A stretch of 64,000 nucleotides of DNA, taken from the NCBI RefSeq assembly GCF_009208075.1, contig NZ_WFKJ01000001.1:78730-142729 (forward strand), written 5' to 3'. The DNA comes from Poseidonibacter ostreae. Its GTDB lineage: Bacteria; Campylobacterota; Campylobacteria; Campylobacterales; Arcobacteraceae. Under the pieces are notes generated by a model. That model was given only the letters and a program-made list of their open reading frames with translations, had not been told where the DNA came from and did not search any database. The position numbers were made by a program, and so were the translations under genes. This document shows positions 52,845-61,013 of the stretch, piece by piece (positions within the stretch are counted from its first letter, which is position 1; each line of letters begins with the position of its first letter).

Positions 52845-53496
52845 ACTTATATCCTATTCCACGTATTGTAGTAATTTTCTCTTTTCCAATAATCTCTCTT
52901 AAGTTTTTAATATATACTCTAATTGTTGCATCAGTTGGCATCTCTTCATATGCCCAAATATTTTGAAGTAATTCTTCACTTGAAATTACCCTATTTCTAT
53001 GGGTACAAAAATATTTTAAAATATCTCTTTCTTTTTGAGCAATGCTTACATTTTTATCTTTTAAACTTATTTTACAAGATTCAGGGTCAAATAATATATC
53101 AGTAGAAATTTCTATATTAGAATTTTGTTCAATTGAGAACTGTCTACATAATCTTAATATTCTTTGATCTAACTCTTCTAAATCGAAAGGTTTTTTTATA
53201 TAATCATCAACACCATTCTCAAAAGAATCTTTTAAATGTTTTGTATCTTGATATGCAGTAAGAATTATTACAGGAGTTTTATTTTTATACTCTTCTCTTA
53301 TTGTTTTAAGAACTTCAAGACCTGATATTATTGGCGTATTTATATCTAAAAGTGCTAAATCAAACTTTTCATCTATTAAGTATTCTAAAGCATCTTGTCC
53401 ATTTAAACACAGTGTTACATCATAACCCTTATCAATTAAATGATCATTAAGTAAATCACTTAATAAGTTATCGTCTTCTAATAATAAAACTCTCAT
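52837..53496 (-). CDS. OmpR-family response regulator
   Basis: 219 aa. Receiver domain with E7-D8-D9, phospho-acceptor D51 in LALLDINTP and Lys in DYIKKPFDLEEL. C-terminal winged helix (about 125-219) with SLKDKNVSIAQKERDILKYF, ISSEELLQNIW and ATIRVYIKNLREIIG...IRGIGYKFE (fragments). It overlaps the kinase start by 8 bases, so the two are a cognate pair. Targets unknown; the downstream cytochrome may be one. Confidence 0.92.
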   Translation of the reverse strand: MRVLLLEDDNLLSDLLNDHLIDKGYDVTLCLNGQDALEYLIDEKFDLALLDINTPIISGLEVLKTIREEYKNKTPVIILTAYQDTKHLKDSFENGVDDYIKKPFDLEELDQRILRLCRQFSIEQNSNIEISTDILFDPESCKISLKDKNVSIAQKERDILKYFCTHRNRVISSEELLQNIWAYEEMPTDATIRVYIKNLREIIGKEKITTIRGIGYKFE

Positions 53497-53575
53497 TTTT
53501 TATTCCTAATTTATATATAGTTAAAAGATTATATAGTAATTTTGTTTATGAAGTGTGTATAGATATATAAAGAGT

Positions 53576-53601
53576 ATATACCTCAATAAAATGAGGTATA
53601 T
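53576..53601 (-). terminator. Terminator after yajQ
   Basis: Perfect 10-base arms ATATACCTCA (53576-53585) and TGAGGTATAT (53592-53601), loop ATAAAA. It separates yajQ from the response regulator's promoter region. Confidence 0.7.
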
Positions 53602-53611
53602 TTAAAAAGTT

Positions 53612-54115
53612 CTATCTAAAATTGTCAAAAACTAAAGGAGCTTTTAAATCTAAAGATTTAAGATGAGACATTACTGTTTGTAAGTCATCAATATTTTTTC
53701 CACTAACTCTTATTTCATCACCTTGATTAACAGCAGTTACTTTAAGTTTTAGACTTTTTATCTCTGTTTGTATAGTTTTAGCTTCATCTTTTTCTATACT
53801 ATCAATGATTTTATAAGTAAATTTTCTATTTCCACCACTTGAATCTTCTGATTTTGTTTCTTCTAAAGAATTAATAGAAATCTCTCTTTTATTCATTTTT
53901 GAAATTAATATATCTTTCATTGCATCAATTTTATTATCACTTGCACTTGTTAAAACTAAAGTTTTTCCACCCTGGTTTAATTCTATTTCTTTTGTAATAC
54001 CTTTAAAATCGTATCTATTATCAATCTCTTTTTGTGATTGTACAACTGCATTTTTCATTTCTTGCATATCAAGTTTTGCTGAAATATCAAATTGATGTTC
54101 TTTACTTTTAGCCAT
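53612..54115 (-). CDS. YajQ-family nucleotide-binding protein
   Basis: 167 aa, full length. EHQFDISAKLDMQEMKNAV, IDNRYDFKGI, KIDAMKDILISKM and IRVSGKNIDDLQTVM are the conserved pieces. Family members form two RNA-binding-like folds and bind nucleotides; some bind cyclic di-GMP. It is a single-gene unit flanked by two hairpin terminators, with AAGGAAACAAATGG around its start. Confidence 0.92.
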   Translation of the reverse strand: MAKSKEHQFDISAKLDMQEMKNAVVQSQKEIDNRYDFKGITKEIELNQGGKTLVLTSASDNKIDAMKDILISKMNKREISINSLEETKSEDSSGGNRKFTYKIIDSIEKDEAKTIQTEIKSLKLKVTAVNQGDEIRVSGKNIDDLQTVMSHLKSLDLKAPLVFDNFR

Positions 54116-54191
54116 TTGTTTCCTTTTGTGATTTAATTATTATATAAATATTTTATAAACATATTGTAGCAAATAAGTTTATAAAATATTA

Positions 54192-54240
54192 AAAAAGAGT
54201 AGCTAGAAATTTTCTAGCTAGTTAAAAGTCTACTCTTTTT
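54192..54240 (-). terminator. Compound terminator after uraA
   Basis: Outer arms AAAAAGAGTAG (54192-54202) and CTACTCTTTTT (54230-54240) enclose an inner perfect pair TAGCTAGAAA (54200-54209) and TTTCTAGCTA (54211-54220). The two stems share bases and cannot all form at once. On the minus strand the outer stem is followed by TTAATATTTTAT. The right arm overlaps the permease stop codon. Confidence 0.65.
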
Positions 54241-55474
54241 CTACAGAAGCTTGTGGTAATACTAGGTTTAATAAAATTCCAACAATTGCACCAAGTCCAA
54301 TTCCTGAAAATGGTACTCCACCAAAGTTAAATGTCATTCCACCAATTGAAAATACTAAAATCATAGAAACAATTATCATATTTCTAGGACAAGTAAAATC
54401 AGTTTTATCTTTAATTAATGTTGAAATACCTAAAGTTGCAATAATTCCAAATAATAAAAGCATAATTCCACCCATAACTGGTGTTGGAATTGTTGATAAA
54501 ACTCCACCAATTTTACCAACAAAAGCTAATGCAATTGCAAAAATTGCAGCCCATGTCATAATTGCAGGATTATACGCTTTTGTAATAGTAACAGCACCTG
54601 TAACTTCTGAATAAGTAGTATTAGGAGGACCACCAAATAATGCAGCAACAGAAGTAGCAAGTCCATCACCTAATAGTGTATTTTTTAAACCTGGCTTTTT
54701 TAAATAATCTTCTTTTGTCACATTTGAAATAGCTAGCATATCACCTATATGCTCAATAGCAGGAGCAATAGCAATTGGTAAAATAAAGATAATTGCTTGC
54801 CAATTAAACTCTGGTGCTGTAAAATTAGGCATTGCAAACCAAGCAGCTTTTGAAACACCAGAAAAATCAACAATTCCATACATTAAAGCAACTATATAAC
54901 CAACTATAATACCAGCTAAAATAGGAATTAATTTAAACATTCCTTTTCCTAAAAGTGAAAAGAATACAGTTACAAATAAAGCAATCATAGAAATTACAAT
55001 AGCAGATTCAAAAGGCACTAAAACAACTGAACCATCTCCTGTTTTTCCCATTGCTAAATTAACAGCTACAGGTGAAAGAATTAAACCAATTGACATAATA
55101 ACTGGTCCAACTACAACAGCAGGTAGTAATTTATGAATAAAACCATCACCTTTTAGTCTAATTAACATACTTAATACTACATATAATAAACCAGCGGCTA
55201 TAAGCCCTGACATAGTTGCAGCAATTCCCCATGTAGCAACTCCATAAGAAATAGGAGCAATAAATGCAAATGAAGAAGCTAAAAAGATTGGAGGAATAGC
55301 ACCTTTATTTACAAACTGAAAAACTAAAGTTCCTAGACCTGCTGTAAATAATGCAACACTTGGGTCTAATCCTGTTAAAATTGGAACAAGCACAAGTGCA
55401 CCAAAAGCTACAAATAAAAATTGTAGTCCTAATATAGAGTCTTTTGCTCTAAAATTGTAATCTGTGGGTTTCAT
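54230..55474 (-). CDS. uraA: UraA-type uracil/xanthine permease
   Basis: 414 aa with about 14 helices in the NCS2 fold. AIAPAIEHIGDMLAISNVTKEDY has the Glu in helix 8, and LLGDGLATSVAALFGGPPNTTYSEVTGAVTITK (cited in part) holds the signature of the uracil-type branch with NTTYSE. It imports uracil with protons. It is divergent from upp, uracil phosphoribosyltransferase, across 156 bases, so the pair forms a uracil salvage module. Confidence 0.9.
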   Translation of the reverse strand: MKPTDYNFRAKDSILGLQFLFVAFGALVLVPILTGLDPSVALFTAGLGTLVFQFVNKGAIPPIFLASSFAFIAPISYGVATWGIAATMSGLIAAGLLYVVLSMLIRLKGDGFIHKLLPAVVVGPVIMSIGLILSPVAVNLAMGKTGDGSVVLVPFESAIVISMIALFVTVFFSLLGKGMFKLIPILAGIIVGYIVALMYGIVDFSGVSKAAWFAMPNFTAPEFNWQAIIFILPIAIAPAIEHIGDMLAISNVTKEDYLKKPGLKNTLLGDGLATSVAALFGGPPNTTYSEVTGAVTITKAYNPAIMTWAAIFAIALAFVGKIGGVLSTIPTPVMGGIMLLLFGIIATLGISTLIKDKTDFTCPRNMIIVSMILVFSIGGMTFNFGGVPFSGIGLGAIVGILLNLVLPQASVEKE

Positions 55475-55630
55475 ATTACCTCTTGTATTTTAAAAATTAT
55501 TTAATCATATCTAAATATCAGTTAATTAAAATTTAATTAATATACAATTTATAAGTAATTTTTTAGTAATATATAAGGTTTAAAATTTAAAATAATTTTT
55601 AGACTTATAAACCAATAATTAGGAATAAAT

Positions 55631-56251
55631 ATGTATAAAGAAAGCACAAATGTTGTTGTTAAACATCTTGTTAATAGATTAAGAGATGTAAGAACAACAT
55701 CAAATGAGTTTAGACTTACAATAGAAGAAATATCAAGAATAGTTGCATCAGAAGCTTTAGAGAACTTTGAAACAGTTACTCAGAACATTAACACATGGCA
55801 AGGTCCTTTAGATGTAGAAATGATAGAAGTACAAAAACTCGTACTTGTTCCTATTTTAAGAGCAGGAGAGCCAATGCTAACAGGTATTTTAAAAACATTA
55901 CCTTATGCAAAAAGTGGCTTCTTAGCAATGAAAAGAGATGAAGAAACATCTTTAAGTAAACTATTTTATGAAAATATTCCTAATTTAGAGGGAAGAACTG
56001 TTTTATTATTAGATCCAATGGTAGCAACTGGTGGTTCATTAATTGATGGTATTGAATACTTAAAAACAAAAAATCCAAAAAGAATTATCTGCCTAAACGT
56101 ATTAGGTTCGCCATTTGGAGTAAATAAAGTACAAGAAGCACATCCAGATGTTGATATTTATATTGCTCAGATTGATGAAAGATTAGATGAAAACAATTAT
56201 ATTAGACCTGGACTTGGTGATGCTGGGGATAGAGCTTTTAATACTAATTAA
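55631..56251 (+). CDS. upp: Uracil phosphoribosyltransferase
   Basis: 206 aa. HLVNRLRDVRTTSNEFR, LVPILRAGEPM, LLLDPMVATGGSLIDGIEYL (PRPP site) and the C-terminal IRPGLGDAGDRAFNT are the Upp chain. It makes UMP from uracil and PRPP. AATTAGGAATAAAT precedes the ATG. The uraA gene diverges from the same spacer. Confidence 0.95.
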   Translation: MYKESTNVVVKHLVNRLRDVRTTSNEFRLTIEEISRIVASEALENFETVTQNINTWQGPLDVEMIEVQKLVLVPILRAGEPMLTGILKTLPYAKSGFLAMKRDEETSLSKLFYENIPNLEGRTVLLLDPMVATGGSLIDGIEYLKTKNPKRIICLNVLGSPFGVNKVQEAHPDVDIYIAQIDERLDENNYIRPGLGDAGDRAFNTN

Positions 56252-56262
56252 AATATCAAGTT

Positions 56263-57033
56263 CTATATAAAATCAAAAGGATTTGAGTATTTATACTTAA
56301 ATCCTAAATGCTCAATCTTACTTCCATCAATTATTCTATTTTTCAAACCTTTTTCATCTTTGAAAATTGATTTTTCAAAACCATATTTTTTAGAGTTAAA
56401 TAAATATATTTCTTCTTTTGTAGGATGCTTTTCTACTGATAAGTTAAATATTCCATTTATATTATTAGCAATTAAAAAAATTGTTGCACTTATTACATCA
56501 TCTCTATGTACATAGTTTATTTTTATATCTTTATCTTTAACTACTTTAGAGCTTGAACGCTTTCCTGCAATTCTGTTGTAGCCCATAAGTCCAGATGCTC
56601 TAAGGATTAGATCTGTTTTATCTTTTACAAGAACTTCAGCATCATAAACTTTTGGTGATTTTGAATTTGAGTTAAAAGAAGAAAATTCTTCTGTAAATAC
56701 TAAATCTAAATCTGGATAAATTGATGTTGAAGAAATAAATATAATCTTTTCAATATTTTTTATTTTTTCGTGTGAATAAATCTTATTTAAAAAAGCAGTA
56801 TAATTTTTAAATTTTGAAGGTGGAAAGTTTATAAAAAGGTAATCAGTTTCTAATAAATCATCTAAAGAATCAAGACTTTCTTCATTTAATAAAAAAGGAA
56901 CTAAGCCCTCTTCTATAAATTTGTTTTTCTTTTTTTCATCTTTTATTGAAACTTTTACTTTATATTTTTCTTTTAATTCTAAAGCTAAGGCATAACCTAA
57001 CCAACCTGTTCCTAATATACTAAATGTTTTCAT
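56263..57033 (-). CDS. Rossmann-fold NAD(P)-binding protein (epimerase-like)
   Basis: 256 aa. FSILGTGWLGYALALEL is the nucleotide-binding loop (GxGWLG type seen in YeeZ-like proteins), IIFISSTSIYPD is the SS(T)S(Y) element of extended SDRs, and KINYVHRDDV resembles downstream conserved parts. The Y-x3-K dyad is not seen, so it may bind but not catalyse in the usual way. Function unknown. Its ATG overlaps the channel stop by 4 bases. Confidence 0.78.
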   Translation of the reverse strand: MKTFSILGTGWLGYALALELKEKYKVKVSIKDEKKKNKFIEEGLVPFLLNEESLDSLDDLLETDYLFINFPPSKFKNYTAFLNKIYSHEKIKNIEKIIFISSTSIYPDLDLVFTEEFSSFNSNSKSPKVYDAEVLVKDKTDLILRASGLMGYNRIAGKRSSSKVVKDKDIKINYVHRDDVISATIFLIANNINGIFNLSVEKHPTKEEIYLFNSKKYGFEKSIFKDEKGLKNRIIDGSKIEHLGFKYKYSNPFDFI

Positions 57034-57833
57034 TTATCTTTACTTTTTAATTCTTTTACTTCTTCTCTTAGAAGTTTTATCTCTTCAAGTAAAGTATCAA
57101 GTTTTAAGCTATCTTCATGAATCTCTTCTTTCATCTCTGCTTCTTGAAGTTTTTGCATCTCTCCAATAATAACAGCAATAAAAAGATTAAAAAATACAAA
57201 GGCTGCAATAATTACAAAAGAAACAAAATAAACCCATGCCCATGGATATACTTCCATTGCTTCATACATTACATCTGTCCAATCTTCAAATGTTAAAACT
57301 CTAAATAGTGTAAGCATTGAAATTAAGAAATCTTTCCATAGACCTGATGGTAAATCAACAAAGAAAAAGCTTCCTATAATTGCATAAATATAGAAGATTA
57401 TAAACATTAAAATTACAATATCAATTATTGAAGGAATTGCCTTAATTAACATATCAATAATTGCTTTTAATTCAGGACGTGAAGTAAATAATCGTAGAAT
57501 TCTAAATACTCTCATAAGTCTAGCAATTGCAGCAAAACTTGATGATTCTAAAGGTAAAAGTGTTATTACAACAATCACAAAATCAAAAATATTCCAACCA
57601 GACTTAAAAAAGTTTTTTATATTTTTTTCTGCAACCATTTTTATTGCTAGTTCAAATACAAAATATATTGTTACAAAATAATCTGCAAATTTTAAAAATA
57701 GACTATAATTTGTTTCAACTTCATCTAAAGTTTTAAATCCAAGAATACATGCATATCCAATAATTATAATTGTAGTTAGATTTGAGAACCATTTAGAATC
57801 TCTTACTTCTTCAATCTTTGCCATTGCTGTCAT
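57030..57833 (-). CDS. Voltage-gated cation channel, BacNav-like
   Basis: 267 aa with six helices. S4 bears four Arg at three-residue spacing (R105LMRVFRILR114), a working voltage sensor pattern. The pore has TLFRVLTFEDWTDVMYEAM with a filter reading T181FEDWTD187, unlike the TLESW of NavAb from Arcobacter butzleri. The S6 region (FFNLFIAVIIGEM) and C-terminal coiled coil (EEIKLLREEVKELK) match the family. Filter acidity (E183, D184, D187) may favour Ca2+ or poor selectivity; that is inference. AAGGAT precedes the ATG. It sits between an epimerase-like gene and DUF423. Confidence 0.88.
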   Translation of the reverse strand: MTAMAKIEEVRDSKWFSNLTTIIIIGYACILGFKTLDEVETNYSLFLKFADYFVTIYFVFELAIKMVAEKNIKNFFKSGWNIFDFVIVVITLLPLESSSFAAIARLMRVFRILRLFTSRPELKAIIDMLIKAIPSIIDIVILMFIIFYIYAIIGSFFFVDLPSGLWKDFLISMLTLFRVLTFEDWTDVMYEAMEVYPWAWVYFVSFVIIAAFVFFNLFIAVIIGEMQKLQEAEMKEEIHEDSLKLDTLLEEIKLLREEVKELKSKDK

Positions 57834-57837
57834 TTAA

Positions 57838-58224
57838 TTAATCCTTTAAAATTGCATAAGCTGTCATAATCCATGCAATAATTAATAAAGTTCCACCAAT
57901 AGGAGTAATTGCACCTAAAACTGGCATTGAAAAAAGAACTAAAGCATATAAAGAAAAAGAGAAGATAGTCATGCCAATAAAAATAAGCCATGCACTTCTT
58001 ACTAATTTTTTAGAATTTGGATAGAAGTTGATTAAAAATGCAACAATAAAAAGTCCTAGGGTATTATAAAAGTGATATTCAACACCTGTGTTATATATTT
58101 TAAGCATTGAGTCAGTTACTATTGATTTTATTCCATGTGCTCCAAAAGCACCAATTGCAATTGCAAGAGCCATCATGATCGATGCAATTGCTAAGAATTT
58201 TTTACTATTATTATTAAGGGTCAT
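57838..58224 (-). CDS. DUF423 membrane protein
   Basis: 128 aa with four helices. AIAIGAFGAHGIKSI, YHFYNTLGLFIVAFL and GAITPIGGTLLIIAW match the YgdD/DUF423 family, widespread small membrane proteins of unknown function. It ends 4 bases before the channel gene start, so they are probably cotranscribed. Spacing to the upstream small gene is 65 bases. Confidence 0.9.
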   Translation of the reverse strand: MTLNNNSKKFLAIASIMMALAIAIGAFGAHGIKSIVTDSMLKIYNTGVEYHFYNTLGLFIVAFLINFYPNSKKLVRSAWLIFIGMTIFSFSLYALVLFSMPVLGAITPIGGTLLIIAWIMTAYAILKD

Positions 58225-58289
58225 TATACTTCCAAATTTAGATTTTTGCGAAGTATATCAAAAAAAGGTTAATAAAATATTTATTTAAA

Positions 58290-58583
58290 TTAGCTAGTTT
58301 TTATTTTATCTTTTTCTTTGGTTTTCACAGCTTTATCTTTAGAAAAACCTGCCCCTTTTTTCTCTTTTTTTACTAATTCTAAATCATCAATTATTACTTT
58401 ATAATCAATACCAGCTTTATTCATATGAGCAAAACAAGCTGCAATTGATGCAATTGTATTTGGAACTTCTTTCTTCTTTTTATAAGCTTGAATATTCTTT
58501 TCACTAACTTTAATTAAAGCAGTAAACTTTGGAATTGTTAGCTCCGCATCTAAAAGTAATTTTTTAAAATCTATAAATGTCAT
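58290..58583 (-). CDS. Small HTH-like basic protein, unknown
   Basis: 97 aa. FKKLLLDAELTIPKFTAL and KNIQAYKKKKEVPNTIASI look like the helices of a Cro/C1-type helix-turn-helix (scan-level resemblance, not a confident assignment). The C-terminal quarter is lysine-rich (EKKGAGFSKDKAVKTKEKDK), as in nucleic-acid-binding tails. No recognised family. It lies between the PRT and DUF423 genes on the same strand, with independent spacing on both sides. Confidence 0.6.
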   Translation of the reverse strand: MTFIDFKKLLLDAELTIPKFTALIKVSEKNIQAYKKKKEVPNTIASIAACFAHMNKAGIDYKVIIDDLELVKKEKKGAGFSKDKAVKTKEKDKIKTS

Positions 58584-58679
58584 TTAATTATCCAAATAAT
58601 TTTTGTTAATTATACAAAGTAGTATGTAAAAGTAAGGTAAAAGTGTAAGAAATATATATAAAAGTAATATTTTATATAC

Positions 58680-58704
58680 TTATGAATCCCAAAAGGATTC
58701 ATAA
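58680..58704 (-). terminator. Terminator after the phosphoribosyltransferase gene
   Basis: Ten-base perfect arms TTATGAATCC (58680-58689) and GGATTCATAA (58695-58704) with loop CAAAA, immediately after the gene on the minus strand. Confidence 0.7.
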
Positions 58705-58706
58705 TA

Positions 58707-59153
58707 TTATTTAACGTCAATTTCCCAAAAGAAATCAATCCATTGAGTAGCTTCTCTTACAGTATAATCAGGTTGTAATACTGCAGTTTTTTTATAAAAT
58801 AATGTTGCTAATTTAAACTCAACATCAGGAAACTTCTCTTTTAATATTTTTAAAATCTCTTCCATTGTTTCACCTGAATCAACAATGTCATCAATTATTA
58901 AAACTCTTTTTGCATGAGAAACATCTGGAATATTAAATACATTAAATGTATCTAGCTTTAATTCACCTTCATAATGAATAGAGTTTAAAGTATATAAATT
59001 TCTCATATCTAAAGCTTGTGCCATTAAATGAGCTAGTGTTAAACCACCACGTGCTACTGCTAATAAAACATCTGGTTCATAATCTCTACAGCTATTAGTT
59101 AGCTTTTGAGTATCTTCTTTAAATAAATCATAACTATAATATAGTTTTTCCAA
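58707..59153 (-). CDS. Purine phosphoribosyltransferase (Gpt/xanthine-guanine type)
   Basis: 148 aa. VLLAVARGGLTLAHLMAQAL, RVLIIDDIVDSGETMEEIL (PRPP loop with DD..DSGET) and the C-terminal Trp-rich ATQWIDFFWEID match xanthine-guanine PRTs. It salvages a purine base as its nucleotide. It directly follows an NCS2 purine permease gene (9 bases), so import and salvage are coupled. Exact base preference is not set by sequence. Confidence 0.88.
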   Translation of the reverse strand: MEKLYYSYDLFKEDTQKLTNSCRDYEPDVLLAVARGGLTLAHLMAQALDMRNLYTLNSIHYEGELKLDTFNVFNIPDVSHAKRVLIIDDIVDSGETMEEILKILKEKFPDVEFKLATLFYKKTAVLQPDYTVREATQWIDFFWEIDVK

Positions 59154-59162
59154 AATTGTTCC

Positions 59163-60455
59163 TTATAAAATAAATGCTAATGCACTAATAAATGTTATTA
59201 CTAAAATTCCTACATTTAAATCTTTAAATTCTTTTTTAGCTAGTTTAATAATTGTATATACTAAAAATCCAGCTGCAATTCCATTTGTGATAGAGAAAGT
59301 TAAAGGCATTAAAATAACAATTAAAAAAGCTCCAGCACTTGTAGCTAAATCAGAATCTTCAAAATTGATTTTTCCAAGTTCTGTAAACATTAAAACACCA
59401 ACTACAACTAATACAGGATAAATTGCATTTGCAGGAATTGATTTAAATAATGGCAACATAAATAGTGTTGTTACAAAGAACATTGCAGTAAATACAGCAG
59501 TTAAACCAGTTCTTCCACCCTCTTCAACTCCTGATGCACTTTCAATAAAGGCAGTTGTTGTTGAAACACCAATTAAAGCACCAGCCGTTGTAGCAATTGC
59601 ATCTGCTTCAAGTGTTTTTTGTAAAGATTTATCATCTTTATTATTCTCCTGGAATAATTTAGCACGAGTTCCTACTCCTGTTAGTGTACCTAATGTATCA
59701 AACATATCAGTAATTAAGAATGTAATAATTACAGGTAATAAAGATAAACTAATTGCACTTAAAATATCAAGTTCCATAAAAATTGGACTAATAGAAGCCG
59801 GTGCAGAAATAATATCTTCAGGTAGTTTTCCTAAACCAAAAACCCATGCAACAATTGAAGTAATTGCAATTGAAAGTATAAAAGCACCTTTAATTCTATA
59901 TGCATAAAAAGAAAATGCAAGAATTAAACCAAGAACTCCAAGTAAAACATTCGAATTAGAAAAATCTCCTAAAGAAACTAATGTAGCTTCATTTGCAGTA
60001 ATCATACCCATTTGCTTTAAACCAATAAAAGCAATAAAGGAACCAATACCTGCACTAATTGCACGTCTTAAACTCATAGGAATTGAAGTCATAATCCATA
60101 CTCTAAAATTAGTTAAGGATAAAATTACAAATAAGATACCAGATAAGAAAACAATCCCTAAAGCAGTTTCCCAAGGTATTTTCATTCCTAATACTAAACC
60201 ATACGAGAAGTATGCATTTAATCCCATTCCTACACTCATTGCAATTGGAGTATTAGACCATAATCCAGAAAAAAGTGTTGCTAAGATAGTTATAATAGCA
60301 GTTGCTGTTACAACAGCATCCATTGGAAGTCCTGCATCTGCTAAGATGAAACCATTTACAGGAACAATATACATCATTGTTAAAAATGTCGTAAAACCAG
60401 CAGAAAGCTCAGTTTTAACAGTTGTGTTATGCTCTTTTAATTTAAAAAAGTTCAC
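59163..60455 (-). CDS. NCS2-family purine permease (AzgA-like)
   Basis: 430 aa with about 13 helices. The early VKTELSAGFTTFLTMMYIVPVN, FLITDMFDTLGTLTGVGTRA and STTTAFIESASGVEEGGRTGLTAV are the AzgA/GhxP signatures of adenine, guanine or hypoxanthine permeases. It imports purine bases with protons. Transcribed ahead of the phosphoribosyltransferase gene (9 bases) and divergent from the DUF2249 cassette over a 204-base spacer. Confidence 0.9.
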   Translation of the reverse strand: MNFFKLKEHNTTVKTELSAGFTTFLTMMYIVPVNGFILADAGLPMDAVVTATAIITILATLFSGLWSNTPIAMSVGMGLNAYFSYGLVLGMKIPWETALGIVFLSGILFVILSLTNFRVWIMTSIPMSLRRAISAGIGSFIAFIGLKQMGMITANEATLVSLGDFSNSNVLLGVLGLILAFSFYAYRIKGAFILSIAITSIVAWVFGLGKLPEDIISAPASISPIFMELDILSAISLSLLPVIITFLITDMFDTLGTLTGVGTRAKLFQENNKDDKSLQKTLEADAIATTAGALIGVSTTTAFIESASGVEEGGRTGLTAVFTAMFFVTTLFMLPLFKSIPANAIYPVLVVVGVLMFTELGKINFEDSDLATSAGAFLIVILMPLTFSITNGIAAGFLVYTIIKLAKKEFKDLNVGILVITFISALAFIL

Positions 60456-60590
60456 AATTTATCCTTATTTTAAAATCAAGCACAGAGTATACATAAACTT
60501 AAGTAAATATTAATATAAACAAAGAGTATTTTCTAACTATTTTATAACATTCTGCAACTTTTATGAATAAATAAGGTTTAATCTTTTTTA

Positions 60591-60604
60591 TTGATAGCAA
60601 TCAA
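60591..60604 (+). promoter_or_regulatory. FNR/CRP-type operator before the DUF2249 cassette
   Basis: TTGAT-agca-ATCAA is a perfect match to the FNR half-site pair TTGAT-N4-ATCAA. A-T-rich -10 candidates (TAATAT 60621-60626, TATTAT 60624-60629) lie downstream at a distance fitting class II activation. The gene start is 56 bases beyond. The divergent permease is 135 bases away. Confidence 0.75.
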
Positions 60605-60659
60605 TGATTTTATTATTAGATAATATTATTATTCTTATATAAAAACTTAGGAGTTACAA

Positions 60660-60998
60660 ATGCAACTATTACCAAGCGATGCGAAGAAAGTTGAAATAGC
60701 AGGATCTACAGTTGATTTTTATAAATCTGTTGAAAATGGAATAACAACTTATTATTTCGATACATCAAAATGTGGACCACCTGAACCTATGGTAAATGCA
60801 ATGGCAGGATTACAATTGTTAGATGAAAACTCAAAATTAGTAATGATAAATCATAAACCACCAATGGGATTATTCCCAAAAATACAACAAAACTTCGATT
60901 ATGATATTAATGAAATTGAAGATGGTATGCACAGTGTTACATTTAAAAGTAATACAAAACCACAAACAGATTTTTCACAAAATACGTGTGCGGGTTAG
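60660..60998 (+). CDS. DUF2249/TusA-like protein with conserved cysteine
   Basis: 112 aa. DUF2249 pattern: GPPEPMVNAMAGLQLL, NHKPPMGLFPKI, EDGMHSVTFK. Unusually a Cys (C38) precedes GPPEP, at the place where TusA/SirA proteins have the sulfur-carrying Cys of CPxP; a second Cys is at 110. DUF2249 and TusA share a fold. It could carry sulfur or bind a metal or NO-related ligand. AGGAGTTACAA precedes the ATG and an FNR box lies upstream. First gene of a three-gene cassette. Confidence 0.75.
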   Translation: MQLLPSDAKKVEIAGSTVDFYKSVENGITTYYFDTSKCGPPEPMVNAMAGLQLLDENSKLVMINHKPPMGLFPKIQQNFDYDINEIEDGMHSVTFKSNTKPQTDFSQNTCAG

Positions 60999-61013
60999 AA
61001 AAAGAGTTTCATT

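Noticed and set aside
55521..55542. TTAATTAA inverted and direct repeat in the uraA/upp spacer
   Set aside because: Pure A/T sequence in an A/T-rich spacer; a chance palindrome is likely.
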